A stretch of DNA of 64,000 bases, from assembly GCA_963969395.1 (NCBI GenBank), contig OZ017801.1, forward strand, positions 2,296,501 through 2,360,500, written 5' to 3'. The stretch is from Pseudoscleropodium purum. Taxonomy: Eukaryota; Streptophyta; Bryopsida; Hypnales; Brachytheciaceae. Positions 13,086 to 27,053 of the stretch are shown here, piece by piece. Under the pieces are notes generated by a model that had not been told where the DNA came from, ran no database searches, and saw nothing but the letters and a program-made list of their open reading frames with translations. How positions within the stretch are numbered: position 1 is the stretch's first letter; each line of letters starts with the position of its first letter. The translations under genes and the position numbers were made by a program.

Positions 13086-15940
13086 TTTCCTACTGCTGTA
13101 AAAATTCTTCTGGGCTGGTAAGTCTTCCCTTCAAAGGCGTTTACTGGGGTCGGTGATTTTTTTACCACAAGCAGTGGTCAGCGTCCCCCAAAAAAATTCC
13201 TAAAAAAACAGATGCCAGAATTTTTGAGAAATTATTTTTTCAAATTTCAAATATCGGAATGAAATAAATCTTTCCAATTCAAGCATCTATTGAATCATAT
13301 TTGCCAACTATAAATAATTAATTATTTGGTAGGACTATTTGGTATGACATTTGCAATCCCCATTGAAGTGATCAAATATAAATGATGGATGAGTATGTAT
13401 AATGTGGATGATATGAAATTTATTCATTTAAAATCATGTACAATCATTCAAATATAATGAATACATTCATTTCCAAATAGCAACATCAATCCATGAAATG
13501 ATAAATTATAACAATTTTTCTTCACATAGGAAGGAGTTTAATGAATTTTTTTTATAGGTTTCAACAAAAAATTTTAAAAACTAATAATTTGCTTGAAGGA
13601 ATATTATACAGAAGTGAATTCAAACCCTTATTTTTGAAGATTGGGTAGGCATGTAGTTTATAAATAATTTGAAGGCTGTGCCTCTAAGTGTCTAAACTAT
13701 AAATTCATACTACAATTTGGAAACTACACCATTCATTCTATTTGTAGTCATTCACAATTTAAATTAAGTTTAATAATATAGAATAATATAGAATAAACTA
13801 TAAATTGCATTGGTTTAATAATATTCCTTACAACCATCATGAAGAAGTTTTAAAGTGAATAGTTACACAATCTTACCATCAACAAGTACACTAATATATG
13901 GTATTAAAATTCATATTCATAGTAAATTTATATAATAGTTTGTGTAATAGTTGATTTCAGTATTTTCTAAAACATAATCCAATCATTCAAGTATAGAACA
14001 TGATTTCTTATTTCTATTGGTACATTTTATTCCCTTTTTTGAAGCCTTGAATATTGTATGATAAAATACAAATCCTATAAATATTAAACAAAGTAGAATC
14101 AAACTTATTTTTGTTCAACTATTGCAAACATATCCAATCATATTTCATTTAATTATATGCATGTTGGTAGATGACAATGGACAATGATGAATGCACATAG
14201 AAGCTATTTAGTTTTTAAAATGTTGATAGTTTTTTATAATTATGTTTGAACTTTATATAAAAATCAAAATCAACCAAAGGACCAAGTATTTATTTATTAA
14301 GAAATTCACTATTGATGTAAATATTTATTATTTTGAATATAATGAAATTTAGTATTTATATTATGCCATTTTTGTTGATCATTATTGGACAATTTACTAT
14401 AAATAAACTACAAAGTTTTTTTTAATCTTTGTAGATATACTATCATAAAAAAACTAATTTTTTACATCACTCCCTCAAAATCTTTAATAGTTATAGCAAG
14501 AGTCATACTTTTTATAATCACATCTAATATATGTTCACTAAACTCTAAAAAATATATGACAAGAGTTCAAATTTATATTATATAGTACTCCATAATTGTC
14601 ATACTATAGAAGGGACAATTGTAGGAGATATATGTGTGAATATATATAAAGGAATGATTTAATATTTATTAGAATATTAGAATAACATAATATTTAAATA
14701 TCATCAAAGTAAAAAATATGAATATCAAATTAGAATCATAATAATTAATGAAATTATTTATTTATTCGATAATATTGTATTAGTAAATCATATAATAATA
14801 TAAATATAAAGCTGACCATTGAAGTTAGGATATATAAAACTTAAATTCTCCTCTGTCACAATCTTTTGTTCACAATACATTATTACATGTTTTTTGAGGG
14901 GATAATCTTATATGTATTTTAATTGTAAGGTAGGATCATTAAAAACAAAACAAGTTTTTTTTAAATCCACAATTGTCTTTGTAAGATTTGACTTTAGTTA
15001 CATGAGTTTAAATTTAAGTAAAGTCCAAAAATGACATTTAGATCATTTATTCAAAAATGATAGGAAGTAGAAGTTCATTAATTGATAGATTTTCTAAAAT
15101 TGTAATTTGATTTCAAATTCAAGTGTTGAATATTGTGTGAATGAGTGATAATTTTGTATATCTTACTCTAGATTTATTAGGATACATTTTAAGTGATTAT
15201 ACTTTATCTTTTTATTTTAAAATGACTAACAAGGACAACTAATGTTGGGTGCCAATGGCTCTAAAATCCCCTAATCTAAAGTGAAATATCTTGTTTTTCC
15301 ATCTACTCGAAGGTAAATGTTAAAATTAGTGCCCTACTAGGTGATTGATTAATTTTGTATTTTTTTTACCACATTTAGAATATTTGAGTTCACATATGAA
15401 TTCAAAATTTTCAAATTTGATCATCAATTACAAATAGTTATTATTTACAAGGATTTTTTTTTTCATTTGATCATCATTTTCCATAAAATTATAAAACTCA
15501 TGCCCCTTCAAAAAAACATGAGGACTAAAGGGTGATTTATTCTCAAGGTTGAGTCAAGAAATACAAAATTTAAGCACTTTCTTTTGTCAAATCATGTTCA
15601 TTTCTAAACTATTGACCAAATTAATGCTTATAATTTTTTTATTTTTTTGCTAATGTCAATCTTACTATCTAAGAGATTTTGCATCCATTGGATGGATGAT
15701 GAATGTTTCCAAGAGATAATAACCACGGCTTCACAAAAAGAATGAAGTACATCAACAATACATAGAGAAAATAATTTTTGTTTATTCTTCAATAACGTGA
15801 CTAGCTTGGTCATATGATGCTTCATAATTTTTGTACAAGATTTTCAATGAATTCTTGGGAAGAAAAAAACCAAACCAAACCAACTTACAAATAGGAAGAT
15901 CTCATGTTTAGATTGTTTAGATCCTTCTCATGTCAAAATT
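13086..15940. other. AT-rich intergenic spacer between eIF2-beta and the F-box gene
   Basis: The eIF2-beta promoter side is expected in the first few hundred bases. The rest is strongly AT-rich with many A and T runs, and I see no gene, RNA or clear repeat boundary. Composition changes sharply near 15960, where GC-richer DNA with CCCGGGT repeats marks the upstream region of the F-box gene. Confidence 0.6.
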
Positions 15941-16408
15941 TATTTTTCCACAAAATTTCAAATCTGCATTCCTCCTCCTACCCGGGTGTATACCCGGGTC
16001 TAGTACGGGTCCGAACTCCGAAGGTCGACACGGGTCCTATGCAGGACGACCGCCTTTTCCGGTGACATTTTCTACGTCGTTCCCACATATTTGCCGACCC
16101 GTAACGGAATTTGATGGCAGCGAACAGTGTGTTGTGAGCTTCTGATTCAAAAGCTTACTGAACGTCCTCACCGAAGTCAAGGTAAGGCTCCCTCGTCCTG
16201 CAATCGTTCCAGTTTTATTTTTGAGTTTGCTTTTGGAAATTAATTTGAAAGACTCTGGCCATGGAGGTTTGATATGTGAGAAGCAATTACCGGTAAAGCT
16301 TTGAACGCAGTGCGCTGTGTCCGTATGGGATCCGCGATAGGAGCTTTCTTTCACGCACCTGAGTCTTCCTCAGACTGTGCCTCGTTTCAGCCTGCAATTA
16401 GTTATCCC

Positions 16409-18121
16409 ATGCTTAGTTGCCGGAAAAGGCGCGCAGTCTTCTCGAAGAAGAAGACGAGGCACGAAGCTTGGTGAGTCCATTTCTTTATTGTTTCAATGGT
16501 GCGTTTACTCCTATTTTGCTCTCGAGATGACAAACTTCACTGTCTACTGAGGCTTCAGGATTGTATTCTCTTTCATTTTGTTTGAAACAAATGGACAATT
16601 TACTCCACTGCAAGAAGAACAAATTATTTGGATTGTATTCTCGCAGCGAGCCTCACTGCGGATGTTAGGATTTTATATTTGTTTTAGGGAGGACAAAGTA
16701 AATTTTGTCTTCTTCGTTTACTTATAATTGCCGGAATTCGAATACTTTCAGTTGGCGGAAATTTATCGAGTGTTTACTTTTAGCTCTCAGGACAGATTCT
16801 TTAAAAAATCTCGAGTACTTAGCAGGTCTCTTTGGTGCTACAAGTTGCTAATCGAGTGCTGTCAGTGCTAGCCGGAATTAAATATCTTTACATTCAATAT
16901 GTTTTCTATGGTGAATTTACTCCTATTTTTCAATCTGTACTGAAACTTTTGGATTGCATTCTCGCTGCTGGCGATGTTTGGATATTATGCTTCCTGTTCG
17001 GACGGGCAATTGAAGTAATTAATCTAATTTATCGATTTAGTATCCTTCTCGGAATTCCATTTCTTTTAGTTGGCAGAAATTGATCGTATGAAGAGTGACT
17101 GCTTGCTCTTAGCTCTCGCCACAGATTCTTGCTTTTGGCTCCGAATCGAGTACTTCGCAGCTCTATGGTGTCAAAAGTTGCTGAGTATTGGCACGAAAGC
17201 ACGGATAGCAAATTTTCATTGTGCACAGTTTCACCTAGGACTTATCTGTTTTGAAATACGATGCAATTTGATGCGCCAGTTTGTCAATTGAATGCGAGCT
17301 TGAAAAGTATTACACATGATATCGTTCTGAATGTGCAGATGGCCTCGAATAATATTTTCTAATACTATTTCCAAAAGACGCCGATATATGTAGGAACGTA
17401 GCTTATATTGCCTGATTCTGTGTTAGTATTCGATAACTGCATATAACTCAACTTTCGTAGTTTGAATTCGCGAGCAACATGCAGGTTCCATGAAGACATC
17501 TGGATTTGCATAATGTCCTTTCTGGACGCCAAGTCGCTCTTGCGCCTTGCTGTCACGAACCGACAATTTCGCGCTTTGACGAAAGACGATATGATCTGGA
17601 AATCAGTGTTTCTCCGCGATATTGGAAACCTCTTCATCGACATAAAACCTGCGTTTAGCTGGATGAGACTGTACCTAGCAGCATGTGGTGCGAGGAAAAT
17701 CTGAACTCATTAAATTAGTTTCACGAGCATTTAGGGAGCACATCGATCAGTCTGGTTGCAAAACGTCTGATTTTGGATTCACGGGAGTTGTTCTGATCGG
17801 GTTTAATTTTGAACAAGTTCTCCTGCAAAGCTGAGTTTTAATCTACATGTGCAGATGGAAGTCACACGTTCAGCAATCACGACTCTGAAAAGCATATAGG
17901 TCAGAGCGCTGGTCTGTATTATAGCTACTAAAAATGTCTACATTAAGTGTATCACTAGTGAGAGTCTAACGAGTTAATCGGTGAAAGAACAGCAATCACA
18001 GTGCGAGAACTTTGCTTTTGATCTACCTTTAACTGGCGCGAGAAGGATTTTTTCGATGATGTCAATTTGAGCGATGGCATTTAGAAATCACCTACCACTT
18101 GCTCAATGCAAGGGAGGGAGG

Positions 18122-18169
<48 letters not shown>

Positions 18170-20051
18170 CATATCATTAAGTTTTGCACCTGGATGATTA
18201 TGGAATTCAGCTTCCGACTTTACTAGAAGCTCAACTTCAATCCAGTTTTATTGAATATTGGCAGGGAAACGTAAAGTGATGCGACAAATCGTAAGAGCGC
18301 AGCACACGGCTCCTTGAAAGCCTTCTTCAGGGGCTTGGCTTTAATTAATTAGTCTGCTCTTTGTTTTAATCATATGTTCTCACCTATTGCGTAGATTGGA
18401 TGAGAGTGGGTGTGTTCTCCATTGAATCTGGAGAAGCTATTGCAACGGATAGATTGATGGACATGAAACTAGTCTCCAAGAGCAAGAATACCACTGACGA
18501 GGACAGCTTACTGCTTAAAACCTACGCAATTTCCAACGTCAAGAAGGGATTATGGATTGCAGGTATGAGAAATCATCTGGGACGATGTAGGTACGATATT
18601 TAACTACTGCAAACGAGATTTATTATACTGTACAGCTATCGTTATAAAGAGCGTTTAGTTTTTCACTCAACCAGCTCATAATGAATCCCCTGTGGGAAAT
18701 ACACTTACCGGGTGCAAGAATGCAAGGTCCCACGATTGGTATGGAACCACGTAACAATTCATTGTCTACATTTTTCACACAGGGGGGTCAATATGAGCTG
18801 GTTGTGTCAGAGAACCAGTTATCCATTCTAATTTCAGCTCCCGTTCTGGTGGATTTCCAGATCTGCATCTTGTGCACTGCCCTGTTTGCAACCTCGCATC
18901 TTGTGAAGGTCAAGATTGCGACTCTATCCTGTTCGTTTAGGATGTCTGTTTAGCCGTTTAGCTTAACTTGATCTCGATACTGTTACAGACTCCTTTGAGT
19001 ATTCTTTGAGACTATTTCTAATAATTCTTTCTGATGAAGAGGTTCAATGTTTTGAGCACACCAGGAGCGCTATTCGCTTGCTGCAGATGTTCATGATAGC
19101 ATCAAACAAGTTTTGGAGTCAAATTTCTCTTAGCTAACAACTTCGTCTTGGAAACAGGAACTATGCAAGCACTTGACGTTAGGCATTGGGAGCTATTCTT
19201 GAATGAAGAATATAGAACTCGCGAATGGAAGTTTGAGCAAGTGTATACGCGTCATGTGGCCGGTCACTGCAATGAAGCTGCCGCTTGTATCTTCGATGCC
19301 AACCAACTTCGCAGCGAGAGTGTGCAAGGTTTGCTTTCCATAGACAACCGTGGACTTCAATGATGTTTTCAACTCCCGAGCTATGGAAATGCTTTCTTGC
19401 TGATTGCTACTTGCCTGTGGGAGAATTTTTGCCTCAGGCACCTGAATATATATGATGAGTTTCTTCAACCCAGTCGTTGAGGATGCTTTTCGTCTAAAAT
19501 TCGAAGTCCAGATCGTTTCCCTGATTCAATTAAGTAGGCCTAGATTGAAGTGTTCTGGTGAACGATCAATTTTACAAGTGGCTCTTCCTGGACAGAGGTT
19601 CTGAGCTTGAGTAGGTGGGTAGCTGCTCCCGGGCAATGGCAACCCAAGGGAGTTACCGCATCGTATGGAGTGGCAGCCTGCACAAATCTTCGCCCAAACA
19701 AAGGTGATAACACTGTTGTTACCTTCGGATGACTGAGTCAATAAACCTGCGTCTCAGTCAAAATTAATGTCATATTTACTCTCCAAATACGAATTTGAAT
19801 TTACCATAACTGAATCGATCAATTGGCGAACTGAAAGCGGAATCTCTTGACAGTGTCGCTGACTGCCTTGACTCGCGCAAGAGAGATGAATTTCGCTTGT
19901 CCTTGGTTGAACTTCAATTGCTTGGTAATTGGAAGTAACCCGCCGCAGTGGTGTGCATTGCAATTCAGGTTTGAGGGTGAAGCTTCTCACCATGAACGTA
20001 GGAGCCGGAGGTCCTGTTGTGGGCATTCGTTTCTGCCAGGAGCTTGCGTAG
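16409..20051 (+). CDS. F-box protein, RMF/At3g61730-like, 295 aa, eight exons
   Basis: Predicted substrate-recognition subunit of an SCF (SKP1-cullin-F-box) ubiquitin ligase. Exons: 16409-16470, 17485-17687, 17855-17899, 18395-18562, 18861-18908, 19158-19328, 19596-19703, 19969-20051 (TAG); 888 nt in total, all junctions in phase with GT-AG. A basic N-terminus (MLSCRKRRAVFSKKKTRHEA) leads into the F-box at about residues 21-60 (WFHEDIWICIMSFLDAKSLL). Then follow DGSHTFSNHDSEKHIDWMRV, a Cys-rich stretch LVHCPVCNLASCEGTMQALD at about 164-183, WVAAPGQWQPKGV, and the ending GAGGPVVGIRFCQELA. The order of these blocks matches, from memory, the Arabidopsis F-box protein At3g61730 (REDUCED MALE FERTILITY), which acts in anther/tapetum development; the function here is not established. 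The start was chosen because exon 1 is the only upstream segment that splices in phase to complete the Trp before the F-box. Intron 3 carries a GA microsatellite. Exons 5-6 have a broken copy at 41000-41836. Confidence 0.85.
18109..18170. repeat. (GGGA)n/(GA)n microsatellite
   Basis: A purine run of GGGA units passes into about 20 GA units, inside intron 3 of the F-box gene. The strand bias (purines on the coding strand) could affect splicing or length polymorphism; that is inference. Confidence 0.95.
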
Positions 20052-22021
20052 ACACCAAGCAGATAGACTACTCCACTCCCCATGGAAACATCCTTTCGAA
20101 ACAGCATTTGCCCGTGACTTGCCCGAAACTGGCCCCTCCTTTGATCGAGTAATTTCATTTGGATTCGCCGCGAAATACTCGAGAAACAGCGCTGCTATGC
20201 TGAGACTTTTGATAGTTCAGGGAATCGACTTCAACACAATTTTCTTGTCCAAGCTCGATATTAATTGATCGAGGTTCCAATTGTTTGTTTCAAAATGGAT
20301 GCCAAGAGAGGAATCTCCAAGAGTTGTGTTTTGAGGTCTCTTATTGACTTCTTCCTTCTGAAGTCCGTACACTGATTTGTCGCATTGGTTCGTACGTGGG
20401 ACAGGATTGTGCCCGAAGTCATCTCATATATACTCAAGGCAAACTGTATCATAATTTCTTGCAACATTTTCTCATCCACATAATTTTTCAATCATCTCTT
20501 CTATCTCTTCTTGCTAAATCCTGATGACATCCATACTTCTTCTCAAAGAGCCTTGGAAGCTTGATGAAACCTTTTTGGTGGTGTTGTATTGCAATAGAAT
20601 TAGGTCTAGTTGTTTCTTTATTGGGTAGGATAATGCATGGCAAACATTGACTATTGTCAAATAGTTCTCATTTGATCTTTGTAGTGACAAATAAAGAAAC
20701 CGTTTCAAAGTCCACATGGTATTCTCTATCATGAAACAAAGTGATTCTAAGTGATCATACTTCATTCCAATCACTTCTCATTTATCCAAAATCATGATTG
20801 AATCTTCAAAAAGCATCCTTTGTTTGTCACCCATTTGGTGACATTGAAGAAATCAATATATTAGTTCAAAAATAGAAGCCAGTACATGCAAAATTTTAAG
20901 AAAGAATTTGGACACTAATGAATTAAATGAGTATTGAGGTAATCTTTCATTTGTTGACTCTCAATTGAATAGAAGGCCTCCAATGATCAAGAAAATCTCA
21001 TTTACTAGCTTCTAAAATAAATGAATAATTAAATAAGTTGTGATGCAAAGATTGGAGTCATCAAAAAAACAAAGGAGCTTCAAGCACTCCTATAAAAAAA
21101 TTCCTTGTATTCGCACTATTAGCCATCAACATGTAGCCACACTTGGAGAGACATTAGAAAAAATAGGGCCTCCTGAGGCTCAAGTAGAGTGAGATTTATT
21201 TGTTGGTTCAAAATGAAATAGCCACATGAGGTTCTATTTTTTCTAATGTCTCTCCAAGTGTGGCTACATGTTGATAGCCAATAATTGTACTCAAATCACA
21301 AAGTTTATGATACATAAGAAATTTTACAAAGGACTTGTTCAACAAAATGAAGTTCATCAAGCCTAGTTTCTAAAATCTAAAACTATTCCTCAACAAAATC
21401 AAATTTCAATAGTGGAAAAAAATAATTTTTCAAAAGAAAAGTTGTCTATCATTTATTATAAAAATGCACATTTACTTGGTGAAGACTAAATCATCCATCT
21501 CATCATATCATAATTCATACACTAATACTTGCCTAAAAGTTTCAATTATTAATAGAACTCATCATAAAGTGGTTGAATTGTATATAGATAACAAGCTAAA
21601 TTTGATATATAACTCAAACAATAAATGCACCATTTGGTCTTGTGTAAAGTTTGAAACTCAAAATTCTCATCCAGAATTACAATCCCTTTTTCCATAGGAT
21701 GCATGCTTATTAGTTGTCATTGGTGGAAACAAAACTAGGGACAAAATTCAAAAGAATTCTATTTAGGACTCAATAGGAGTTTGATCCCTTAATCCTTGCT
21801 TTTTGCAAATCTAAAGGAAAAAAAGTTTGGTTTCTTCCACTTAACAAATTAACTATAATACCTTATTTTAGTTCATCAATTTCATTGCAGTGCACTAAAA
21901 TGCATTTATCACAAATCCAAGCTATGGATCCCCTTGCTTCCACAAATCGAACCTTCTTCAATCAAAATTGTTCATAAAAGTCTCTCTTATTTTGACACTT
22001 CGGCTCCAAAAACTCTCAAAG
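20052..22021. other. Intergenic region between the F-box gene and the ROCO pseudogene
   Basis: The first ~200 bases are the F-box 3' flank. A minus-strand frame from 20774 down to about 20290 reads protein-like for ~160 codons (blocks such as CFMIENTMWTLKRFLYLSL and QEEIEEMIEKLCG) but is broken by stops at 20514 and 20472 and by a further stop near 20420. It may be the remnant of an unidentified gene. A strong hairpin lies at 21115-21286. Nothing else was recognised. Confidence 0.5.
21115..21286. repeat. Near-perfect inverted repeat, arms about 52-58 bp, loop about 55 bp
   Basis: The left arm (about 21115-21172) carries CATGTAGCCACACTTGGAGA. The right arm (21228-21286) carries the reverse complement with only a few mismatches, so the transcript would fold into a long hairpin. 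It could be a small foldback MITE or a small-RNA precursor; the sequence alone does not separate these. Confidence 0.85.
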
Positions 22022-25000
22022 TCACCTTTGTACTTCATATTGGTTGTCTATTGAAATCCTTGGTTGTTTCTTGATATCACTTGGCATTGAATCCAAAGTT
22101 GCCATAGAAGTTTGATAATCCAAAAAACCAGGTGTGTCAAGAATCAAGGCTAAAAAATTACCTCCATCACTAAAATTAGGGACCATTGCACCCATCTCAC
22201 AAGCCACAAGGGCACCAATCTTGGTCAATAGGGTGGCAATCTTGAATCTCCAAGCTACCATTGCAAGAAATTTCTTTATATATTTTGTTCCAAAATGGAC
22301 TATACAACCTTCTTGGTTTGGGACCTCATGGAATCCATAAATACTCACACATGAGGTGAAGTTAGATTTGTTCAAGGTCAAGCACCAATCGTGTCAAAAG
22401 CTTCATTTTCCCAAATTTACAAAGATAGTCCAATTTGGGAATTTGTGTCTTCTGCATCTCTAAAGAAAATGCCATCACATCATCAATCTTGGAACACACC
22501 TCATGCAATAATTCCCATTGCATGTTTTGAATGCCATGCTCTAGATTTTGAATCAAGAGCACTACATCATCCGATTTTGACATTGTTTCTTTGTGATATT
22601 CATGATGTTTCCTTCTCAAGTCCACTAACTCCTCAATCAAAGGTCCATATACAAGTTTTTGAGACATTTGCCATAGCAAGGAGGTCCATGAATCTCCTTT
22701 TCCACAACTTGAGTTGGATCAGTCATTTTGAATTTCACTTCCTAAAGATTGGATTTCCTTGAGATAATGTTGTAGGTCACATGATCGCCTCTTCAAAAGA
22801 TTTTTCCATGCCAAATCTCCTAATAATGAGCTCATTTTATCATAGCCAACTTCTAAACCTTCACATGGCTTCCAATTATATATAGCATCAACTCCGCATT
22901 CAACAATTACCATTTCCAAGTCTCTCACTTGAATGCTTTGGTTTTTGCAATCCTTAGCATGAACCAACCTCCTTACACATGCTGGGTGCAAAATGTATTC
23001 AATTAGGTGAACTTTAGGACAACCCAATGTAGGGTCTTTTTGGAGAAATTTAATGTGCATGACAATTCCATTTTCAAGGAATTCTAACATTTGGTCTTGA
23101 CATTGATGGGATCGTAGAAGGATGTCAATGTCACCATGATGGAATTGAAGAATGACCTCAATGCCACCACTTATAAACGTGATAATATCTTGAAATACCT
23201 CATATGTATCTTGGACATTCTTGCTTTGGAGCTTTTGGAAGAAAGAAACCTACACAATGTATCAACAAATGAATGATATCTCATTTTCAAAGAAAGAAAA
23301 GTGATTGTTAACTTTCATTCATTTAATTCATATTTGATTGATCCTCATACCAAAATCAAAATGTAAAAGAATGAAGTTAGTATAGCATATTGCCATTGAA
23401 AATGAAGATTAAGTAGCTTAAATTATTGTCATCATGAATAGTTGTTCTAATCTTAAAGAAATTATAATTCAATTGTTCAATGATTGGATTATTATAGAGT
23501 GGAAAAATTCAATGAAGATTATTTTGTAAATAAAATCAAGATATGAAATAACTTGAAACTTCTATATTATTGAGATAATTCAAAAGCAATATCTGAAGTC
23601 GGGCAAAGAATCTAGGAGTTAACATGGTTTGAATTCTATCTTTGTAAACCAATCTTCTTCTAACATACTTCAAGCTTGTGGAGTCATCATTGGTGGACCA
23701 ACTCAAACTTTTATGTTTGTCTATCAAAGCCGAGGGTATCATAATGCTATTAGCATCTTGCTCATAGCATATGTGTAGTTTCATCATCATGCCCAAGATG
23801 TCATCCAATTGCTTATCCATATCTCCTTCACCTTCCACAAGCTTCAATATCAAATGCTTCATGTGTTCCATGGATATGATCCCATTGACTGAAACCATCT
23901 CCAAATCGCAATCCACAATTGCACATTGGTGTAGGAATTGTCCAATGTTGTGATGGCAAAACCAATGGGGACTAGCAATGACAACTCTTTCTTTCTCATT
24001 GTAGATGATGTGCTCTCCATCATTCACGGATATCACTACAAACTCCCTCTTTATTTTCATGAATTTATGGTCTATATCATTCAACTCCTTCACTTCTTTG
24101 CACATACCTTCACAAAAATCTTCCCACTTTAACAATGGTGGTTTTGATTTGTCCACATTCTACAATGCTACCAAATGTTGCACTTCCTCACATGCACTTA
24201 TGGTTTTAGGCTATCTCCCTAGCAACTTCTTCATGTGGGATTTTATGAAATCAAACACCTCACGAGCATGAGATACATCTCTCCCATCCACCTTGAATAT
24301 GGATTTGTCTTCATCAAACTCAAGTACCTCTTGGAATTGAGATTTCAAATCCAGAACCAAATCATCAATGTGCTTTGCTAATGCATGATCATCTTTCCAA
24401 CAATCAAAATGAGTCATTACTATTGACACATGTGGGTGATAGGATAGAAATCGCCTTGTATTTGAAGCAATGCATCGGAACCACCATTCAAGTTCCAATT
24501 TTATGTCAGATGGACTTCTTCTTTTTGAGGGAGATGATTGCTTCATTGGATTGCACATGAGCAAAAACATTGATGAACTTCCATTAGCTAAGAGATTGGG
24601 CATCACCAACTCATGAAAAGAGTGGTAATCAATTTGACTTGCCATGTCCCAAATGGTAATGCCAATGCCATCGCTTTGTACATTGTCCACTTCAATGCCA
24701 TGTGTATGCTCCAATGGCACGTCTTCTATTTGTACTTTTGGAGCATTAGAGGTTTTGAATATATTCCGCATTTTTCCCTTAATCCATGTGTGATTTGAAA
24801 CTTCATCTTTTCCTTGAAATTCCTTTAGTTTCTTCATAGACATTTGCAATCTTGTCTTACCTATGAAGAAGTAGAACAAGAACAAACTAGTTTGGAATTC
24901 AAAATGAAATTTTTTTAGTTTTCAGATGAGATAGATAGCATGCAATTACTAAATAAAGACCCAAAAGGTTTGATGACAAAAGATTTACTAAAACAATATT

Positions 25001-26964
25001 TTGGATGGTAGGTAAATAGAGTCCTATTTTTTTTATTGCTTTTAGCAAAAGGATTTATTGGTTCACTATTTAAAATATATCTTCTAAAGATTTTTAGAAT
25101 CAAAATCCTTATTGATTGCAAGACCATGTACATGGAACTTCAAGTGGAAAGTCTTTTCAAACGCCAGGGTTGATATAGATGCAAACATCAAGTATTATCA
25201 TCCAAGCTTTTATATAGTATGAATGGACTCTACAAGTTGTTTCTTTTTGATGCATTCTAAACATGATTTGAAGGCCTAAAAAGGTGTTTAACATGAAATA
25301 ATAGTTCATATTCATGTTTGAAATTGGTATGTAATGAATGGATATCGATGATGGCTAGAGAATTAAAATTGCAAATGATTGATATGAAATTGGCAAATGA
25401 CAATCAGGCTAGAACCTAGCAACAAATATGTTCTAGTAAACAAATCACATTTTATGCTTCTATAAGTACTTGAAACTTTGAAAATAAAGTTCAAAGAAGC
25501 ACTTCATAATGATATTTTTGGTTGAGGTATGATTCTTGTCTCTAAATCAAAATTCCTTATAATTGTCTTCTCATTCAATAAAAATAGAACAATTTGAAAA
25601 GCTTATGGTATAGAGTGAACTCTATTAAATCGTACAAACATCAATAATTTATTATAATATATTTTTAGAGTTCCCCTTGAGTGTGTGAGATTGGACTAAC
25701 TTCATAACTTTTTGACAATATTTTTTATATAATCGTAGCAAATCTTCACTCATAAAATATGACAATTAATCTTCAATGACTTGTACAACCACTGAACCCC
25801 TAAGTGATCAATTTCATTCCCATTTAGTTAAACTTTGATTTTGAGTTCAATGTAGCCTTTCAAATCATATATAATAGTTTAATTCCAATATAATAATTTT
25901 GTTACATGAAACTACATGCTCTCCATCAATGTTAAATATTTGTAATTGCTTTATAAAATTCATATTTGTTATAAAATTTGAACTAACATGTGAAAATTAA
26001 TTTGTCAATATAACAAAGGCAATTCAATAAGTTGTATATTTCTTGGAATTACAATGAAGAATAGTAGGAAAAATATTTGATAATTGTTTTATTTTTATAT
26101 ACCAAAAATACCCCCAAAGACGATGACCTTAAGGACAAAACAACCATTGTAAAGCTAAATCTAGATTCTATAAAAATGATTGATAAAAATTTTGATAGTT
26201 TCAAATGTGAAATAATATTTTTCTTTATAGAAGTTAATTATTTGCAATATCTTTAGAAAAATAATTTTAAAAATTACAAATTTTGAAAATAAATATGTAC
26301 TTAAAATTATATCAACTAGAATATTTTTTTTAAATAATTTGGTGTATTAATTGACAATGAAGGTTAGAATGAAAAACAATATTTTGAAAATTAAACTTCA
26401 AAATATTTTTTGATGAAGAAAATACAAATGAAATACATACAATATTATATTGTTTGGATTCTAGTACATGAACCTTTCCAATGCATGACTCATCAAATAT
26501 TTTGATGCATTCACAGATTTGAAATGGAGTACTAAAAGATTTATTATTTGGCTTCATTTTCTAAGTTAAAATCAAAACGAGAATTGCTTACTTTGAAAGT
26601 TACAAGCTTGTTGGACCATGACACATCTACATTCAGGATACAATGACCATTTATAGATTCATGGCCACCACTCATCATTAATAAAAAAAATTGAGATGTT
26701 AGAATCATTGTTTCCATATATTGTTTTTCTTTTGAGTCTTTCAAATAATTATTTTTAATAGATGTTTTACAAATTGAAATTCTTGATGCTTAACTTATTT
26801 TTATAAAGAAAAGCACTCAAAGTCTACAATATATTAGACAAATCAAAATTTGGGTGTTAATAGTACTTAATGAAGTTTTTAGAATAAGCATAAGATTGTT
26901 TTGTATTGATTAAAATATTATAAAATTTTAGGCAATCAAAAAACATGCCAAATTTATAAACTAG

Positions 26965-27053
<89 letters not shown>

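Noticed and set aside
10286..20051. eIF2-beta and F-box coding sequences both 888 nt
   Set aside because: The identical length is a coincidence; the proteins are unrelated in sequence and exon structure.
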